A DNA stretch of 64,000 nt from Methylobacterium hispanicum (GTDB lineage: Bacteria; Pseudomonadota; Alphaproteobacteria; Rhizobiales; Beijerinckiaceae), in NCBI RefSeq assembly GCF_022179285.1, contig NZ_BPQO01000026.1, positions 1 to 64,000 on the forward strand, read 5' to 3'. Positions 51,012 through 60,043 of this stretch are shown piece by piece. Numbering within the stretch: the first letter of the stretch is position 1; every line of letters starts with the position of its first letter. Below the pieces are notes generated by a model that did not search any database, was not told the DNA's origin, and saw only the letters and a list, made by a program, of their open reading frames with translations. Both the position numbers and the translations under genes were made by a program.

Positions 51012-51941
51012 TCAGACCGCCCCGTCGAGCGCGAGCGCGCCGAGATCGCCGACATTCCCCTCCGCGTCGAGGCCGCGCTGCCGGGCCGAGATCACGTGCC
51101 GGTCGCCCGCCCGCTCGAAGCTGAACAGCAGGTAGGCCGCGCGCCGCGCGGGCGAGGGCCCGTGCGCGCCGGGCCGGGCCGAGGCCGAGGCGGTGCCGAC
51201 GACCGGAACCCGCCTGCCTCCCGGCCCAGCCACCGCGGCGAGGCTCGCCACGTGGTTGTGGCCGTGCAGGATCAGCTCGGCGCCGGCCCGCGCGATCATC
51301 GCCGTGAAGGCGGCCGCGTCCCGGAGTTCCCGCCCTGGCGAGGCGCCACCCGGATGGGGCGGGTGGTGGATCATCACCACCCGGCAGGGCCGGCCGGGCT
51401 CCGTCGCGAGCGCCCGCAGCAGCGCCTCGGCCGCCGCGATCTGCGCCCCGCCGAGGCGCCCGCTCGCCACGAAGGGGATGGTCGGGATCGCGGTCGAGAG
51501 GCCGACGAGGGCGAGCGGGCCACGCCGCCGCAGGTAGGGGAAGCGGCTGCCGCAGCCGCCGTCGTCGGCCGTCCAGCGGTCGCACTGGGCGAGCAGGCCC
51601 TCCAACGAGCCGCGCACGTAGGCGTCGTGGTTGCCCGGCACGAAGCTCACCGCGTCGGGCGTGCCCAGCGCCTCCAGGAAGGTGCGCGCCGTCTCCCACT
51701 CGCTCGGCAGGCCGATGTTGCAGAGGTCGCCCGTGCAGGCGACGTGGTCGGGCCTCTGCGCCCTCAGGTCCGCCACCAGGGCGGAGAGCACCGCCATGTC
51801 GTGGCTGCGCGAGCGCCCGCGCCGCCAGTTGGCGTAGCCGGTCGCGCGCTTGCCGAGCAGGTGGCGCAGGCGGGGACGCGACAGCGGCCCGACATGCGGG
51901 TCGCTGAGATGGGCGAGGCGGAAGGGCGTGGGATCCGGCAT
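51012..51941 (-). CDS. Calcineurin-like metallophosphoesterase
   Basis: A 309-residue cytosolic phosphoesterase with all five family blocks: SDPHVG, GDLCN, GNHDAY, HHPPHPGG and HGHNHVA, which bind two metal ions. The sequence after the second block (SEWETARTFLEALG) is typical of the CpdA/DUF-type branch; possible substrates are cyclic nucleotides or UDP-diacylglucosamine, but LpxH-like features are lacking. The gene is divergent from the LPS operon, separated by 317 bp that contain a strong hairpin. Confidence 0.88.
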   Translation of the reverse strand: MPDPTPFRLAHLSDPHVGPLSRPRLRHLLGKRATGYANWRRGRSRSHDMAVLSALVADLRAQRPDHVACTGDLCNIGLPSEWETARTFLEALGTPDAVSFVPGNHDAYVRGSLEGLLAQCDRWTADDGGCGSRFPYLRRRGPLALVGLSTAIPTIPFVASGRLGGAQIAAAEALLRALATEPGRPCRVVMIHHPPHPGGASPGRELRDAAAFTAMIARAGAELILHGHNHVASLAAVAGPGGRRVPVVGTASASARPGAHGPSPARRAAYLLFSFERAGDRHVISARQRGLDAEGNVGDLGALALDGAV

Positions 51942-52258
51942 CGCCCCCGCGCATCGCGGCTCCGGGCGCGCGCGTCAAGCCGCCCCGGCGCGAACCCGTG
52001 ACGAAGGCGGCGAGGCCGCCGCGGCGCCCGGCCGGAGGACGGGCCGGAGGACGGGCCGGAGGGCCGGCATCGTCCAGGACCCGCGCGGCCGCACAACCCA
52101 GGGTCGGTTGCGCGGCCGCGCGCGGCGGGGATAGATGCACCCCCGGTGCCCGCCTCCTCAGTTCCGGCGCAAAGCTCCGGTGAAAGCCCGGCTCGCCGTC
52201 CCGGCCTCGCCCCCTAGCCATCCGTCCGCGCCCGCGCGGCGGGTTTCCGGAAGCGAAG
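51942..52258. other. Divergent promoter interval before the LPS operon
   Basis: Contains a 12-bp tandem repeat (ccggaggacggg, two full copies at 52032-52055 and a third partial) and a long hairpin at 52082-52122. No gene is supported. It is the shared control region of the metallophosphoesterase and the acyltransferase-waaA-lpxK operon. Confidence 0.5.
52082..52122. promoter_or_regulatory. Long GC hairpin upstream of the LPS operon
   Basis: Arms of 16 bp (cgcgcggccgcacaac / gttgcgcggccgcgcg, 15 of 16 paired) with a 9-nt loop, about 137 bp before the first ATG. It is in a divergent control region, so it cannot be a terminator for a known upstream gene; it may act as an RNA leader structure or a protein-binding site. 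Confidence 0.55.
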
Positions 52259-53032
52259 ATGAGCCTCCTCAAACGCATCAGCCGGCTACCGGCCGTCCAG
52301 GAAGGGCTGGGCGCGCTCGCCGCCGCCTATCTGGGCCTCGTGCGGCGCACCAACCGGTTCACGGTCGAGTCCGCGGGGGGCGATGCCTGGATCGACCGGC
52401 ACAGCCCCTTCATCGCCGGCATGTGGCACGGCCAGCACATCATGGTGCCGTTCGCCCGGCGGCCGCAGGACCGCATCGCCACGATCATCTCGCGCAACCC
52501 CGACGGCAACATCAACACGATCGCGCTGACCCGGATGGGCGTGCGGGTGATCCGCGCCTCGGGGGCCCGCGGCCGGGTGGTGCGCGACGCGCGCGCCAAG
52601 GGCGGGGCCGAGGGCCTGCGCGCCATGCTGAAGGCGCTGAAAGCCGGCGAGACCGTCGCCTTCAGCGCCGACGTGCCGAAGGTCTCGCGCCGGGCGGATG
52701 CCGGCATCCTCACGCTCGCCCGCTTCTCCGGCCGGCCGATCGTACCGGTCGCCGTGGTGACGAGCCGCCATATCCGCTTCAACTCCTGGGACCGGGCCTG
52801 CCTCGGCCTGCCCTTCGGCCGGGGGGCCGTGGTGTTCGGCGAGGCGATCCACGTGCCGCGCGAGGTCGAGGCGGAGGCGTTCGAGCGGCTGCGCCAGCGG
52901 CTCGAGGCCGAGATGAACCGGGTGCACGACCGGGCCTACGCCCTCGTCGGGCGACCGGACCGGGTGGGCGCGAACTGGCTCGGCGTGCCGGCCGACGGGA
53001 CGGCGGGACGTTCGGCCGGGAGCCTCGCGTGA
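52259..53032 (+). CDS. Lysophospholipid acyltransferase family protein (DUF374)
   Basis: A 257-residue protein of the DUF374 acyltransferase family, with the WHGQHIMVPF block corresponding to the HxxxxD-like active-site region. The next landmark, usually DGPRG, reads SADVPKVSRRADAG here, a notable change. It probably adds an acyl chain to a lipid A or other envelope lipid precursor. A gene of this family precedes waaA and lpxK in many alphaproteobacteria. Its stop overlaps the GTG start of waaA, so the genes are coupled. Confidence 0.85.
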   Translation: MSLLKRISRLPAVQEGLGALAAAYLGLVRRTNRFTVESAGGDAWIDRHSPFIAGMWHGQHIMVPFARRPQDRIATIISRNPDGNINTIALTRMGVRVIRASGARGRVVRDARAKGGAEGLRAMLKALKAGETVAFSADVPKVSRRADAGILTLARFSGRPIVPVAVVTSRHIRFNSWDRACLGLPFGRGAVVFGEAIHVPREVEAEAFERLRQRLEAEMNRVHDRAYALVGRPDRVGANWLGVPADGTAGRSAGSLA

Positions 53033-54330
53033 GGGCGCCGCCCCTCACCCTGCCGCTGCGGGCCTACCGGGTCGGCCTGCGGCTCGGCGAGCCCGCCGTG
53101 GCGGGCCTGCTCGCGTGGCGGGCGCACCGCGGCAAGGAGGATCCGAGGCGGCTCCCCGAGCGCCGCGGCTTGGCCGGCCGGGCGCGGCCCGTCGGCCCGC
53201 TCGCCTGGATGCACGGGGCGAGCGTCGGCGAGGCGCTCTCGCTCGTCGGCCTCGTCGAGGGCATGATCGCCCGCGGCTTCTCGGTCCTCGTCACCACCGG
53301 CACCCGCACGGCCGCCGAGCTGATCGGCACCCGCCTGCCGCCCGGCGCCGTGCACCAGTACATGCCCCTCGACGCCCCGCGCTGGGTCGGGCGCTTCCTC
53401 GAACACTGGCAGCCGGACCTCGCGCTGGTGGCCGAATCCGAGATCTGGCCCAACGTCATCGTCGGCCTGCACGAGCGGGGCATCCCGCTGATCCTCGTCA
53501 ACGGGCGGATGTCGGAGCGCTCGTTCCGCGGCTGGGAGCGCTCGCCGCGCACCGCGCGCGCGCTCCTCTCCCGCATCGCCGTCTGCCTCGCGCAGACGCG
53601 CGACGACGCGGAGCGCTTCGTGCGGCTCGGCGCGCCGCGGGTGAATGTGGCGGGGAACCTGAAGTTCGACGCCGCGGTGCCGCCGGCCGACCGGCAGCAG
53701 CTCGCCTATCTCGGCGAGATGATCGGGGAGCGCCCGGTCTGGATCGCGGCGAGCACCCATGCGGGCGAGGACGCCACCGTCGCCGCGTCGCACGCGCGCC
53801 TGGCCGCCCGCTTCCCCGACCTCCTCACCATCGTGGCCCCGCGCCATCCGGGCCGGGGGCAGGCGGTGGCCGAAGTCGCGGCCGCGGCGGGCCTGCGCAG
53901 CGCGCGCCGCGCGACCGGGGGGCGCCCCCATCCTGGGGTCTCCTGCTACGTCGCCGACACGGTGGGCGAGCTCGGCCTGTTCTACCGCCTGAGCCCGGTC
54001 GCCTTCCTGGGCGGCTCGCTGGTGGAGCGCGGCGGCCAGAACCCGATCGAGCCGGTTCGCCTCGACGCGGCGGTGCTGCACGGGCCGCACACCCAGAACT
54101 TCGCCGAGATCTACGGCGCCCTCGACGCGGCGGGGGGCGCGCTCGCCGTGGCGGACGCGGACGAACTTGCCGCGCGGGTCGGCGCCCTGCTCGCCGAGCC
54201 GCAGCGCGCCGCGGCGGTGGCCGAGGCCGGGCAGCGGGCGCTGCGGCCCTTCGAGGGGGCGGTGACGCGCACGCTCGCGGTGCTGGAGCCCTTCGTCGCG
54301 CACCAGAAGCTCGCCGCCCTCCAGGCCTGA
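53029..54330 (+). CDS. waaA: 3-deoxy-D-manno-octulosonic acid (Kdo) transferase
   Basis: A 433-residue GT-B family glycosyltransferase (KdtA) that adds Kdo to lipid IVA from CMP-Kdo at the cytosolic face of the inner membrane. Motifs: LAWMHGASVGEALSL, VTTGTRTAAEL, ALVAESEIWPN, and the C-terminal GGSLVERGGQNPIEP region. The GTG at 53029 overlaps the previous stop; the first residues (LRAYRVGLRLGEP) fit a membrane-associated start. The operon continues with lpxK, whose ATG overlaps its stop by one base. Confidence 0.95.
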   Translation: MRAPPLTLPLRAYRVGLRLGEPAVAGLLAWRAHRGKEDPRRLPERRGLAGRARPVGPLAWMHGASVGEALSLVGLVEGMIARGFSVLVTTGTRTAAELIGTRLPPGAVHQYMPLDAPRWVGRFLEHWQPDLALVAESEIWPNVIVGLHERGIPLILVNGRMSERSFRGWERSPRTARALLSRIAVCLAQTRDDAERFVRLGAPRVNVAGNLKFDAAVPPADRQQLAYLGEMIGERPVWIAASTHAGEDATVAASHARLAARFPDLLTIVAPRHPGRGQAVAEVAAAAGLRSARRATGGRPHPGVSCYVADTVGELGLFYRLSPVAFLGGSLVERGGQNPIEPVRLDAAVLHGPHTQNFAEIYGALDAAGGALAVADADELAARVGALLAEPQRAAAVAEAGQRALRPFEGAVTRTLAVLEPFVAHQKLAALQA

Positions 54331-55301
54331 TGCGCCCGCCCGCCTTCTGGGACGCCCACCCGCACCACCCGGCCGCCCTGGCGCTGCGGCCGCTGGGCGC
54401 CCTCTACGGCCGGCTCACCGCCGCCCGGATGGCGCGGCCCGGCGCGCGCGGGCCCTGCCCGGTCCTCTGCCTCGGCAACTTCACCCTGGGCGGTGCCGGC
54501 AAGACCCCGGCGGCGCTGGCGCTCGCCGACATCCTGCGCGACCTCGGCGCCCGACCGGCCTTCCTGAGCCGCGGCTATGGCGGGCGCCTGCCCGGCCCCG
54601 TCGCGGTCGATCCCGCGCGCCACGGGGCCGCGGATGTCGGCGACGAGCCGCTCCTTCTCGCACGCTGCGCCCCGGCCGTCGTCGCGCGCGACCGGGTGGC
54701 CGGCGCCGCCCTGTGCGCGGCGGGGGGCGCGGACGTGATCGTGATGGATGACGGGCTGCAGAACCCCTCGCTCACCAAAGACCTCGCCCTCGCGGTGGTC
54801 GATGCGGGCGCGGGCATCGGCAACGGTCTGCCCTTTCCGGCGGGGCCGCTCAGGGCCCCGCTGGCCGACCAGTGGGCGCATGTTGCCGGGCTGATCCTGG
54901 TCGGCGACGGGCCGGGCGAGGCCGTGGCGGAGGCCGCCCTGCGGCATGGCCTGCCCGTGCACCGCGCCCGGCTCGCCGCGGAGCCCGGCGCGCTCGCCGG
55001 CCGGCGCGTTCTGGCCTTCGCGGGGATCGGCCGCCCGCAGAAATTCTTCGCGACGGTGCGGGAGAGCGGGGCGGACGTCGCCGCCACCCGGGCCTTTCCC
55101 GACCACCATCCCTACGCGGCGGGCGACCTTGCGGCGCTGGCCGCCGAGGCGGCGCGTCTCGGCGCGGACCTCGTCACCACTGAGAAGGATGCGGTGCGCC
55201 TGCCGGCGGCCTTCGCGGCCCGCGTGCTGTCCGTGCGGCTGCGCTTCCGCGACGAAGCGCCCTTGCGCGCGCAGTTGCGGGCCCTGTGCCGGCCGGCGTG
55301 A
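54330..55301 (+). CDS. lpxK: Tetraacyldisaccharide 4'-kinase
   Basis: A 323-residue P-loop kinase that phosphorylates the 4' position of the tetraacyldisaccharide lipid A precursor. The Walker A motif is in CLGNFTLGGAGKTP, and the family blocks FLSRGYGGRLPG, DVGDEPLLLAR and VIVMDDGLQNPSL are clear. The last gene of the acyltransferase-waaA-lpxK operon, which makes the early lipid A core. The ATG overlaps the waaA stop by one base. No further LPS genes follow; a convergent gene begins 25 bp later. Confidence 0.96.
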   Translation: MRPPAFWDAHPHHPAALALRPLGALYGRLTAARMARPGARGPCPVLCLGNFTLGGAGKTPAALALADILRDLGARPAFLSRGYGGRLPGPVAVDPARHGAADVGDEPLLLARCAPAVVARDRVAGAALCAAGGADVIVMDDGLQNPSLTKDLALAVVDAGAGIGNGLPFPAGPLRAPLADQWAHVAGLILVGDGPGEAVAEAALRHGLPVHRARLAAEPGALAGRRVLAFAGIGRPQKFFATVRESGADVAATRAFPDHHPYAAGDLAALAAEAARLGADLVTTEKDAVRLPAAFAARVLSVRLRFRDEAPLRAQLRALCRPA

Positions 55302-55326
55302 GGCCGCGTGCCTGTCGGCGGCGCGA

Positions 55327-56364
55327 TCAGAACTTGTCCGGCAGGCCCTTCACCGCGTTGCCCAGCGCCTCGACGCTCGCGCCGATCTTGCGGCCCGTGG
55401 CGGCGAGCGTCGGCACCTTGATGCCGAACACCTCCGTCTCCTCGGCCTCGGCAGAGGCTGTCGGCTGGGTCCCCGCCTCGGCCGAAGCGATGGCTGCAGG
55501 CGCGGGCTTGCGCGCGGCGACAACCTTCTCGGGCTTTCTCTTGGCGTGTTCGGACGTCTCCCCCTTGGCGTCAGCGGGCTTTGCCGGCTCCTTGCGGCTC
55601 TCTGCAGGGGCCGGGCGCGCGCCGGGCTTCTCGGCCGCGGCCTTCTCGGGGGCGGGCGGCAGGGCCGCGAAGCTGGTGCTGGCGGTACGGGCGCGCACGG
55701 TCTCGGCGGGGCGCGCGGCGACCGTCGGCGCGGTGCGGCTCGGCGGCGGCAGGACGCCGGCCTGACGGGCGGGGGCGATCACCGGCGCGTTCTCGATCGT
55801 CGGCGCGGGCTTGGCGCTTGCGGCCTTCGTGAGCGCGGGCTTGCCAACGGCCGATTGGGCGCCCTCGGATTTGGGCGCCGGCGGCATCTGCGCCGCAGGG
55901 ACGGGCGCGGGGGGGACGATGGCCGCGGTCCGCGGCGCCGGCAGGTCGGGCGAGAGCGCGACGGGCGGCTCGACGGCGGCCGGGGGCTTGGGCGCGACGG
56001 AGGGCGCCGGACCGGCCACCGGTCCCGCCGGGTTCTGGGCGGGCGCCGCCTCGGCGGGCGGCAGTGCGATCCGCCGCGGCGCGTCCGCGCCGGGCAGGCT
56101 GCCGGTGGCGAGCGCGGGCAGGCCGTCCTTCGTCAGGTCCGGCCAGTCGACGGCGCTCTGCTGCACGGGCAGGCTCCGCACCGGGGCGCCGCGCGATCCG
56201 GTCAGGTCCGACATGAGGGCGGAGGCTGCCGCGAAGGCGCCGAGGCCGGCGACCCCGAGGGCGGAGGCCAGCGCGATGCGCCGGAGGGGGCGGCCGGGCG
56301 GCACGCTCTGCGCGGCCGTGCGGGGCTGGCGGGTCTCAGTGGGGTCGAGCGCGAGTTCGTTCAT
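55327..56364 (-). CDS. Hypothetical single-pass membrane protein with a long Pro/Ala-rich domain
   Basis: A 345-residue protein. After a 28-residue cytoplasmic N terminus comes one hydrophobic segment (about residues 30-51; IALASALGVAGLGAFAAASA), then over 250 Pro/Ala/Lys-rich residues that look extended and likely span the periplasm, and a short conserved-looking C-terminal block (EVFGIKVPTLAATGR and GNAVKGLPDKF). Such TonB-like linkers can reach across the cell wall, but the ends show no TonB-like motif. The function is unknown. The ATG at 56364 is preferred to longer starts because the extra sequence is Arg-rich. Confidence 0.72.
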   Translation of the reverse strand: MNELALDPTETRQPRTAAQSVPPGRPLRRIALASALGVAGLGAFAAASALMSDLTGSRGAPVRSLPVQQSAVDWPDLTKDGLPALATGSLPGADAPRRIALPPAEAAPAQNPAGPVAGPAPSVAPKPPAAVEPPVALSPDLPAPRTAAIVPPAPVPAAQMPPAPKSEGAQSAVGKPALTKAASAKPAPTIENAPVIAPARQAGVLPPPSRTAPTVAARPAETVRARTASTSFAALPPAPEKAAAEKPGARPAPAESRKEPAKPADAKGETSEHAKRKPEKVVAARKPAPAAIASAEAGTQPTASAEAEETEVFGIKVPTLAATGRKIGASVEALGNAVKGLPDKF

Positions 56365-56554
56365 GGACGGGGTCTCTGGACGCGACGCGGATCCGAACGG
56401 CCGCTCCCCCGAACCCGGCCGCCCGCCCCAGGTATTCCCGAAGGCGGATCTCGGACGATGACTCAGGCCCGACAATACGGCGCAAAGATGTCGGCCGCCG
56501 CGCCGGGCACGGATTCCGTTCAGGAACAGGTAACCCTGTGTACGGTCGGCGCGA

Positions 56555-57505
56555 TTAAGAATCGGTGACTTCGCGGGGCGATCCCTGCGGGTCCGGATAC
56601 GCGCCCGCGGCGATCTGGGCCGCCACCACCCGCGCGACGGCGCGGGTCCGGCGGTCCGGCGCGAGGCCGGGATTCGGCCCGAGCCCGAGACGGTGCCGCT
56701 TCAGCGCGACGAGGGCGGGATCGCCCCAGCGCGCGAGGAGCGCCTGGAAGGCCGCGTGGGGGCCGGGGCGGAACGGGCCGGGCAGGCCGGACCCGTCGCG
56801 CTGCGGGTGCGGCGGCTCGACATGGGCGCAGGGCACGAGGCCGGGCGGGATCGGCGCCGTCGCGACGTGCCGGCGCCCGAGCCGCAGGATGCGGGGGACC
56901 ATGTGGGCCCGCGGCCCCGGGGCGCCGTCCGGGACCGCCCCCCTGCGCAGCACCTCGACGCGCCCGAGCGGCCCGGCGAAGACGAGGTCGGGACGATCCG
57001 CCGCCGCCACGAAGCCCTCCGGGTCGGGCAGCGGCGCCCCGGCGCGGGCCTGGAGGCGCGCGAGCCCCTCCGCGTCCCCGGCGCGGGCCAGGATCGCGAC
57101 GGGTCCGAGGCCGAGGCCGAGGTCGAACAGCGTATCCGCCCGCGCGCCCGGGTCGAGCGCCTCGTGGTCGGGCCCGAGCGCGGTGACGGCGCCCCGGCGC
57201 GGGCGGGGCAGGGCGGCCTCGGGCAGGCAGAGCGCCACGGCGTGGCTCCAGCCACCGGGCACGGCCGTCTCGTAGGCGACGGCCACGAGATCCGGGCGGG
57301 TGCCGAGCGCGATGCCGCCGCGCGCCGTGCGCAGGCCGAGCCTTCCGCCCGCGAGCGGCCGGACGGGCTCGTCGGGGCCGCGCCGGAACGCGGCGGCGGC
57401 TCCGAAGGTGCCGAGGCTCCAGCCGGCCTCGGGCTCGGCGAGCAGGTCGCGGATCAGGTCGTGGACCGGATCGCGCGGCGCGGGGGGCACGATCGCGGGC
57501 GTCAT
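56555..57505 (-). CDS. Hypothetical protein, methylobacterial type
   Basis: A 316-residue protein without signal peptide or membrane segments. It starts MTPAIVPPAPRDPVHDLIRDLL, and it has recurring conserved-looking hydrophobic strands (SHAVALCLPEAALP, DTLFDLGLGLGPV). Codon use and the mixed amino acids support a real gene, and I recall hypothetical proteins of this length and start in Methylobacterium, but I cannot assign a domain. It is divergent from the sensor kinase with 95 bp between starts. Confidence 0.65.
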   Translation of the reverse strand: MTPAIVPPAPRDPVHDLIRDLLAEPEAGWSLGTFGAAAAFRRGPDEPVRPLAGGRLGLRTARGGIALGTRPDLVAVAYETAVPGGWSHAVALCLPEAALPRPRRGAVTALGPDHEALDPGARADTLFDLGLGLGPVAILARAGDAEGLARLQARAGAPLPDPEGFVAAADRPDLVFAGPLGRVEVLRRGAVPDGAPGPRAHMVPRILRLGRRHVATAPIPPGLVPCAHVEPPHPQRDGSGLPGPFRPGPHAAFQALLARWGDPALVALKRHRLGLGPNPGLAPDRRTRAVARVVAAQIAAGAYPDPQGSPREVTDS

Positions 57506-57600
57506 GCGCGGATCGCTACGATGCGGCCCCCGCGCCTTCAACCGCCGCTCGTAGGACCACCGGATGGACAATCCCACGTGCCTGGATCAAGGCTCGCCGG

Positions 57601-59058
57601 GTGACCGCCCGCGCCCCGACCGTTCCCACCCGACCCGACGCGCCAGCCGCTCCCGAGCGCGCGCCGGCCGCCGCGCGGCGCGCGCTGCCCTGGGCCGGCT
57701 GGTCGACACGGCGTCGCCTGATCGCGGTGGTGCTCGCCATCGACGTGCTGGCGGCGCTGGTCTCCTGCGCGGTCATCGTCCTCAACGCGCGCTCGGCCGT
57801 GAAGGTCGAGACCCGGGCCTCGCTCGCCACCGTGGAGTCGCTGGTGGCCGACACGATCCGGCTCGCCGACACGGCCTCGCCCGACACCCTGCTGCAGACC
57901 CTCGACCTGCGCTCCCAGGCGCTCCGCCACGTCCGGGTCAGCGTGGTCGACAGCGACGGCGATCCGGTGGGCGAGCCCCTGGGCCGGCCACGCGCCGAGA
58001 AGGCGGCGCCCGCCTGGTTCGCCGACCTGATCGCCCCGCCGATCAAGCAGCACACCCTGCCGATCGTGGCGGGCGGGCGCCAGATCGGAGCGGCCCGCAT
58101 CACCACCCAGCCGCTGGACGAGATCGACGAGATCTGGAGCTACGCCCGGGCGCTGTCGATCACCACCTTCTGCATCAACGCGGCGATGCTGGTGGCGCTC
58201 TACCTCGCGGCGGGCCGCGTGCTCGCGCCCCTGGGGAGCCTCGCCCGGGGGCTGACCCAGCTGGAGCGGCACGACTACACCGCCCGGCTCGCCCTGCCGG
58301 AAACGCGCGAGCTCGCCGCGATCGCGGCCCGCTTCAACCAGGTGGCGGAGGCGCTCGGCGAGGCGCGCGCCGCCAACGGCCGCCTCAACCGCCAACTCCT
58401 GACCGCCCAGGACGACGAGGGCCGCCGCATCGCGCTCGAACTCCACGACGAGTTCGGCCCCTGCCTGTTCGCACTTGAGGCCACCGCCGCCTCGATCGCC
58501 CGCATCGCCGCGGGCGAGGCCGAGCCTGCCCGCGACAAGCTCGCGGCGCGCGCCGCCGAGATCGCCGGCATCGTCGGGCAGGTGCAGAGCCGCAACCGCG
58601 ACCTGCTCAACCGCCTGCGCCCGCACGCGCTGGGCCAGGTTCCGCTGCCCGCCTGCCTCGACCTCCTCGTGCGCGACTTCAGCCGGCGCCATCCGGGCAC
58701 CCGCTTCACCGGGCGCTTCGCGGGGCTGGGGCCGGGCTATGGCGACCTCGTCGATCTCACCCTGTTCCGCTGCATCCAGGAGAGCATGACCAACGCCGTG
58801 CGGCACGGCGCCGCGACCGAGATCGTCGCCGAGGCGGACGAGCGGGACGGGCACCTCGTGGTCAGCGTGCGGGACGACGGCCGGGGGGTGAGCGCCGACC
58901 ACGGCACCGGGCTCGGCCTCTCGGGGATGCGCGAGCGCGTTGGCGCGCTGGACGGAAGCTTTGCGCTTGACAACGGGGTCCGCGGGGCTGTTGTCCGGAT
59001 CAGCATCCCGGTCCCGGCCGACCGGGGCGAGGATGCCAGCAGGGTGGAAGCGCCATGA
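57601..59058 (+). CDS. Sensor histidine kinase, NarX/DegS (HisKA_3) type
   Basis: A 485-residue inner-membrane sensor kinase. Two membrane helices (about residues 41-62 and 185-205) enclose a periplasmic sensor domain of about 120 residues, followed by a HAMP-like linker. The phosphorylated His is H282 in ALELHDEFG, with the ATPase motifs ESMTNAVRHG, DDGRGV and GLGLSGMRERVG. The signal is unknown. Start GTG at 57601. Its stop overlaps the ATG of the response regulator gene (ATGA), so the pair is coupled. Confidence 0.92.
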   Translation: MTARAPTVPTRPDAPAAPERAPAAARRALPWAGWSTRRRLIAVVLAIDVLAALVSCAVIVLNARSAVKVETRASLATVESLVADTIRLADTASPDTLLQTLDLRSQALRHVRVSVVDSDGDPVGEPLGRPRAEKAAPAWFADLIAPPIKQHTLPIVAGGRQIGAARITTQPLDEIDEIWSYARALSITTFCINAAMLVALYLAAGRVLAPLGSLARGLTQLERHDYTARLALPETRELAAIAARFNQVAEALGEARAANGRLNRQLLTAQDDEGRRIALELHDEFGPCLFALEATAASIARIAAGEAEPARDKLAARAAEIAGIVGQVQSRNRDLLNRLRPHALGQVPLPACLDLLVRDFSRRHPGTRFTGRFAGLGPGYGDLVDLTLFRCIQESMTNAVRHGAATEIVAEADERDGHLVVSVRDDGRGVSADHGTGLGLSGMRERVGALDGSFALDNGVRGAVVRISIPVPADRGEDASRVEAP

Positions 59059-59729
59059 ACGCCATCGCCACGAAGGCGGGAATCGCCGGCACGCGGTTGC
59101 CGGTCCTCGTGATCGACGATCACCCCATCGTGCTGCAGGGCTGCCGCCGGGTGCTGGAGGATGCCGGCATCGAGACGGTCGCCGAGGCGACCACGGTGGT
59201 GGGCGGCTACCGCATCTTCCACCGCCTGCGCCCGCCGATCGTGATCTGCGACCTCACCTTCCAGGGCAGCGGCCTCGCTGGCCTCGGGCTGATCCGGCGC
59301 ATGCGCGCGGTCGAGCCGGGCACGCGCATCCTCGTCTTCAGCATGCACAACGATCCGGTGATCGTCGCCCGCGCTCTGGAGGCCGGCGCGCTGGGCTACG
59401 TGCTGAAGGACCACGCCTCGGCCGAGCTGTTCGACGCCTTCGAGCGGGTGCGGGCGGGCGAGGTCTATCTCGACCGGCGGCTCGCCACCGAGGTGGCGAT
59501 GCTGCGCACCGACGCGCGCCGCACCCCCGAGAGCCAGCTTACCCCGCGCGAGCAGCAGATCCTGGCCCGTCTCGCCCAGGGCAAGTCCTACGGCGCGATC
59601 GCGGCCGACCTCTCCGTCAGCTACAAGACCGTCACCAACGCCTGCTCGCAGATGCGCCAGAAGCTCGGCGTGCGCACGCTCGCCGAACTCATCCACGTCG
59701 CCGTCACCCACGCCCAGCGCCAGGGCTGA
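59055..59729 (+). CDS. Response regulator, NarL/FixJ family
   Basis: A 224-residue transcription factor with a receiver domain (phospho-acceptor D66 in VICDLTFQG, the conserved Lys in YVLKDHASA) and a C-terminal LuxR-type helix-turn-helix (LTPREQQILARLAQGKSYGAIA). It is the partner of the upstream kinase. The start overlaps the kinase stop by four bases. Targets are not evident; the nearest genes are a toxin-antitoxin pair on the opposite strand. Confidence 0.93.
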   Translation: MNAIATKAGIAGTRLPVLVIDDHPIVLQGCRRVLEDAGIETVAEATTVVGGYRIFHRLRPPIVICDLTFQGSGLAGLGLIRRMRAVEPGTRILVFSMHNDPVIVARALEAGALGYVLKDHASAELFDAFERVRAGEVYLDRRLATEVAMLRTDARRTPESQLTPREQQILARLAQGKSYGAIAADLSVSYKTVTNACSQMRQKLGVRTLAELIHVAVTHAQRQG

Positions 59730-59740
59730 TTGTTTGGGAC

Positions 59741-60043
59741 TTACTGGCGGAACAGGATCGGTTCGTAATCCTGTGCCCCGTTGAGGACGTGCAGCACCGT
59801 GATCAGCCCGGCTTCCGGTTCGACGCGGTAGAAGATCAGGTAATCCCGGTGCACCCGGCGTCGGATGCCGCTCGCCTCCCGATCCGGGAGAAGTGGGTAG
59901 CCGTAGGGCATGTCGGCCAGTGTCGCGCAGCGATGCTCAAGCTCCGCAACGAAGGTCACGGCTCGGCCCGGGTTGTCCTGCTGGATGTAGGTGCCGATGC
60001 GGACGAGATCGGCGATCGCCCTCTCGGTGAGAACAACCCTCAC
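59741..60043 (-). CDS. RelE/ParE family toxin
   Basis: A 100-residue toxin of the RelE/ParE superfamily, with the pattern MRVVLTERAIADLVRIGTYI, IRRRVHRDYLIFYRVEPEAG and ITVLHVLNGAQDYE. ParE members poison DNA gyrase and RelE members cut mRNA; this sequence looks more ParE-like. Its GTG start at 60043 overlaps the stop of the antitoxin, giving the usual antitoxin-first, coupled order. Confidence 0.88.
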   Translation of the reverse strand: MRVVLTERAIADLVRIGTYIQQDNPGRAVTFVAELEHRCATLADMPYGYPLLPDREASGIRRRVHRDYLIFYRVEPEAGLITVLHVLNGAQDYEPILFRQ

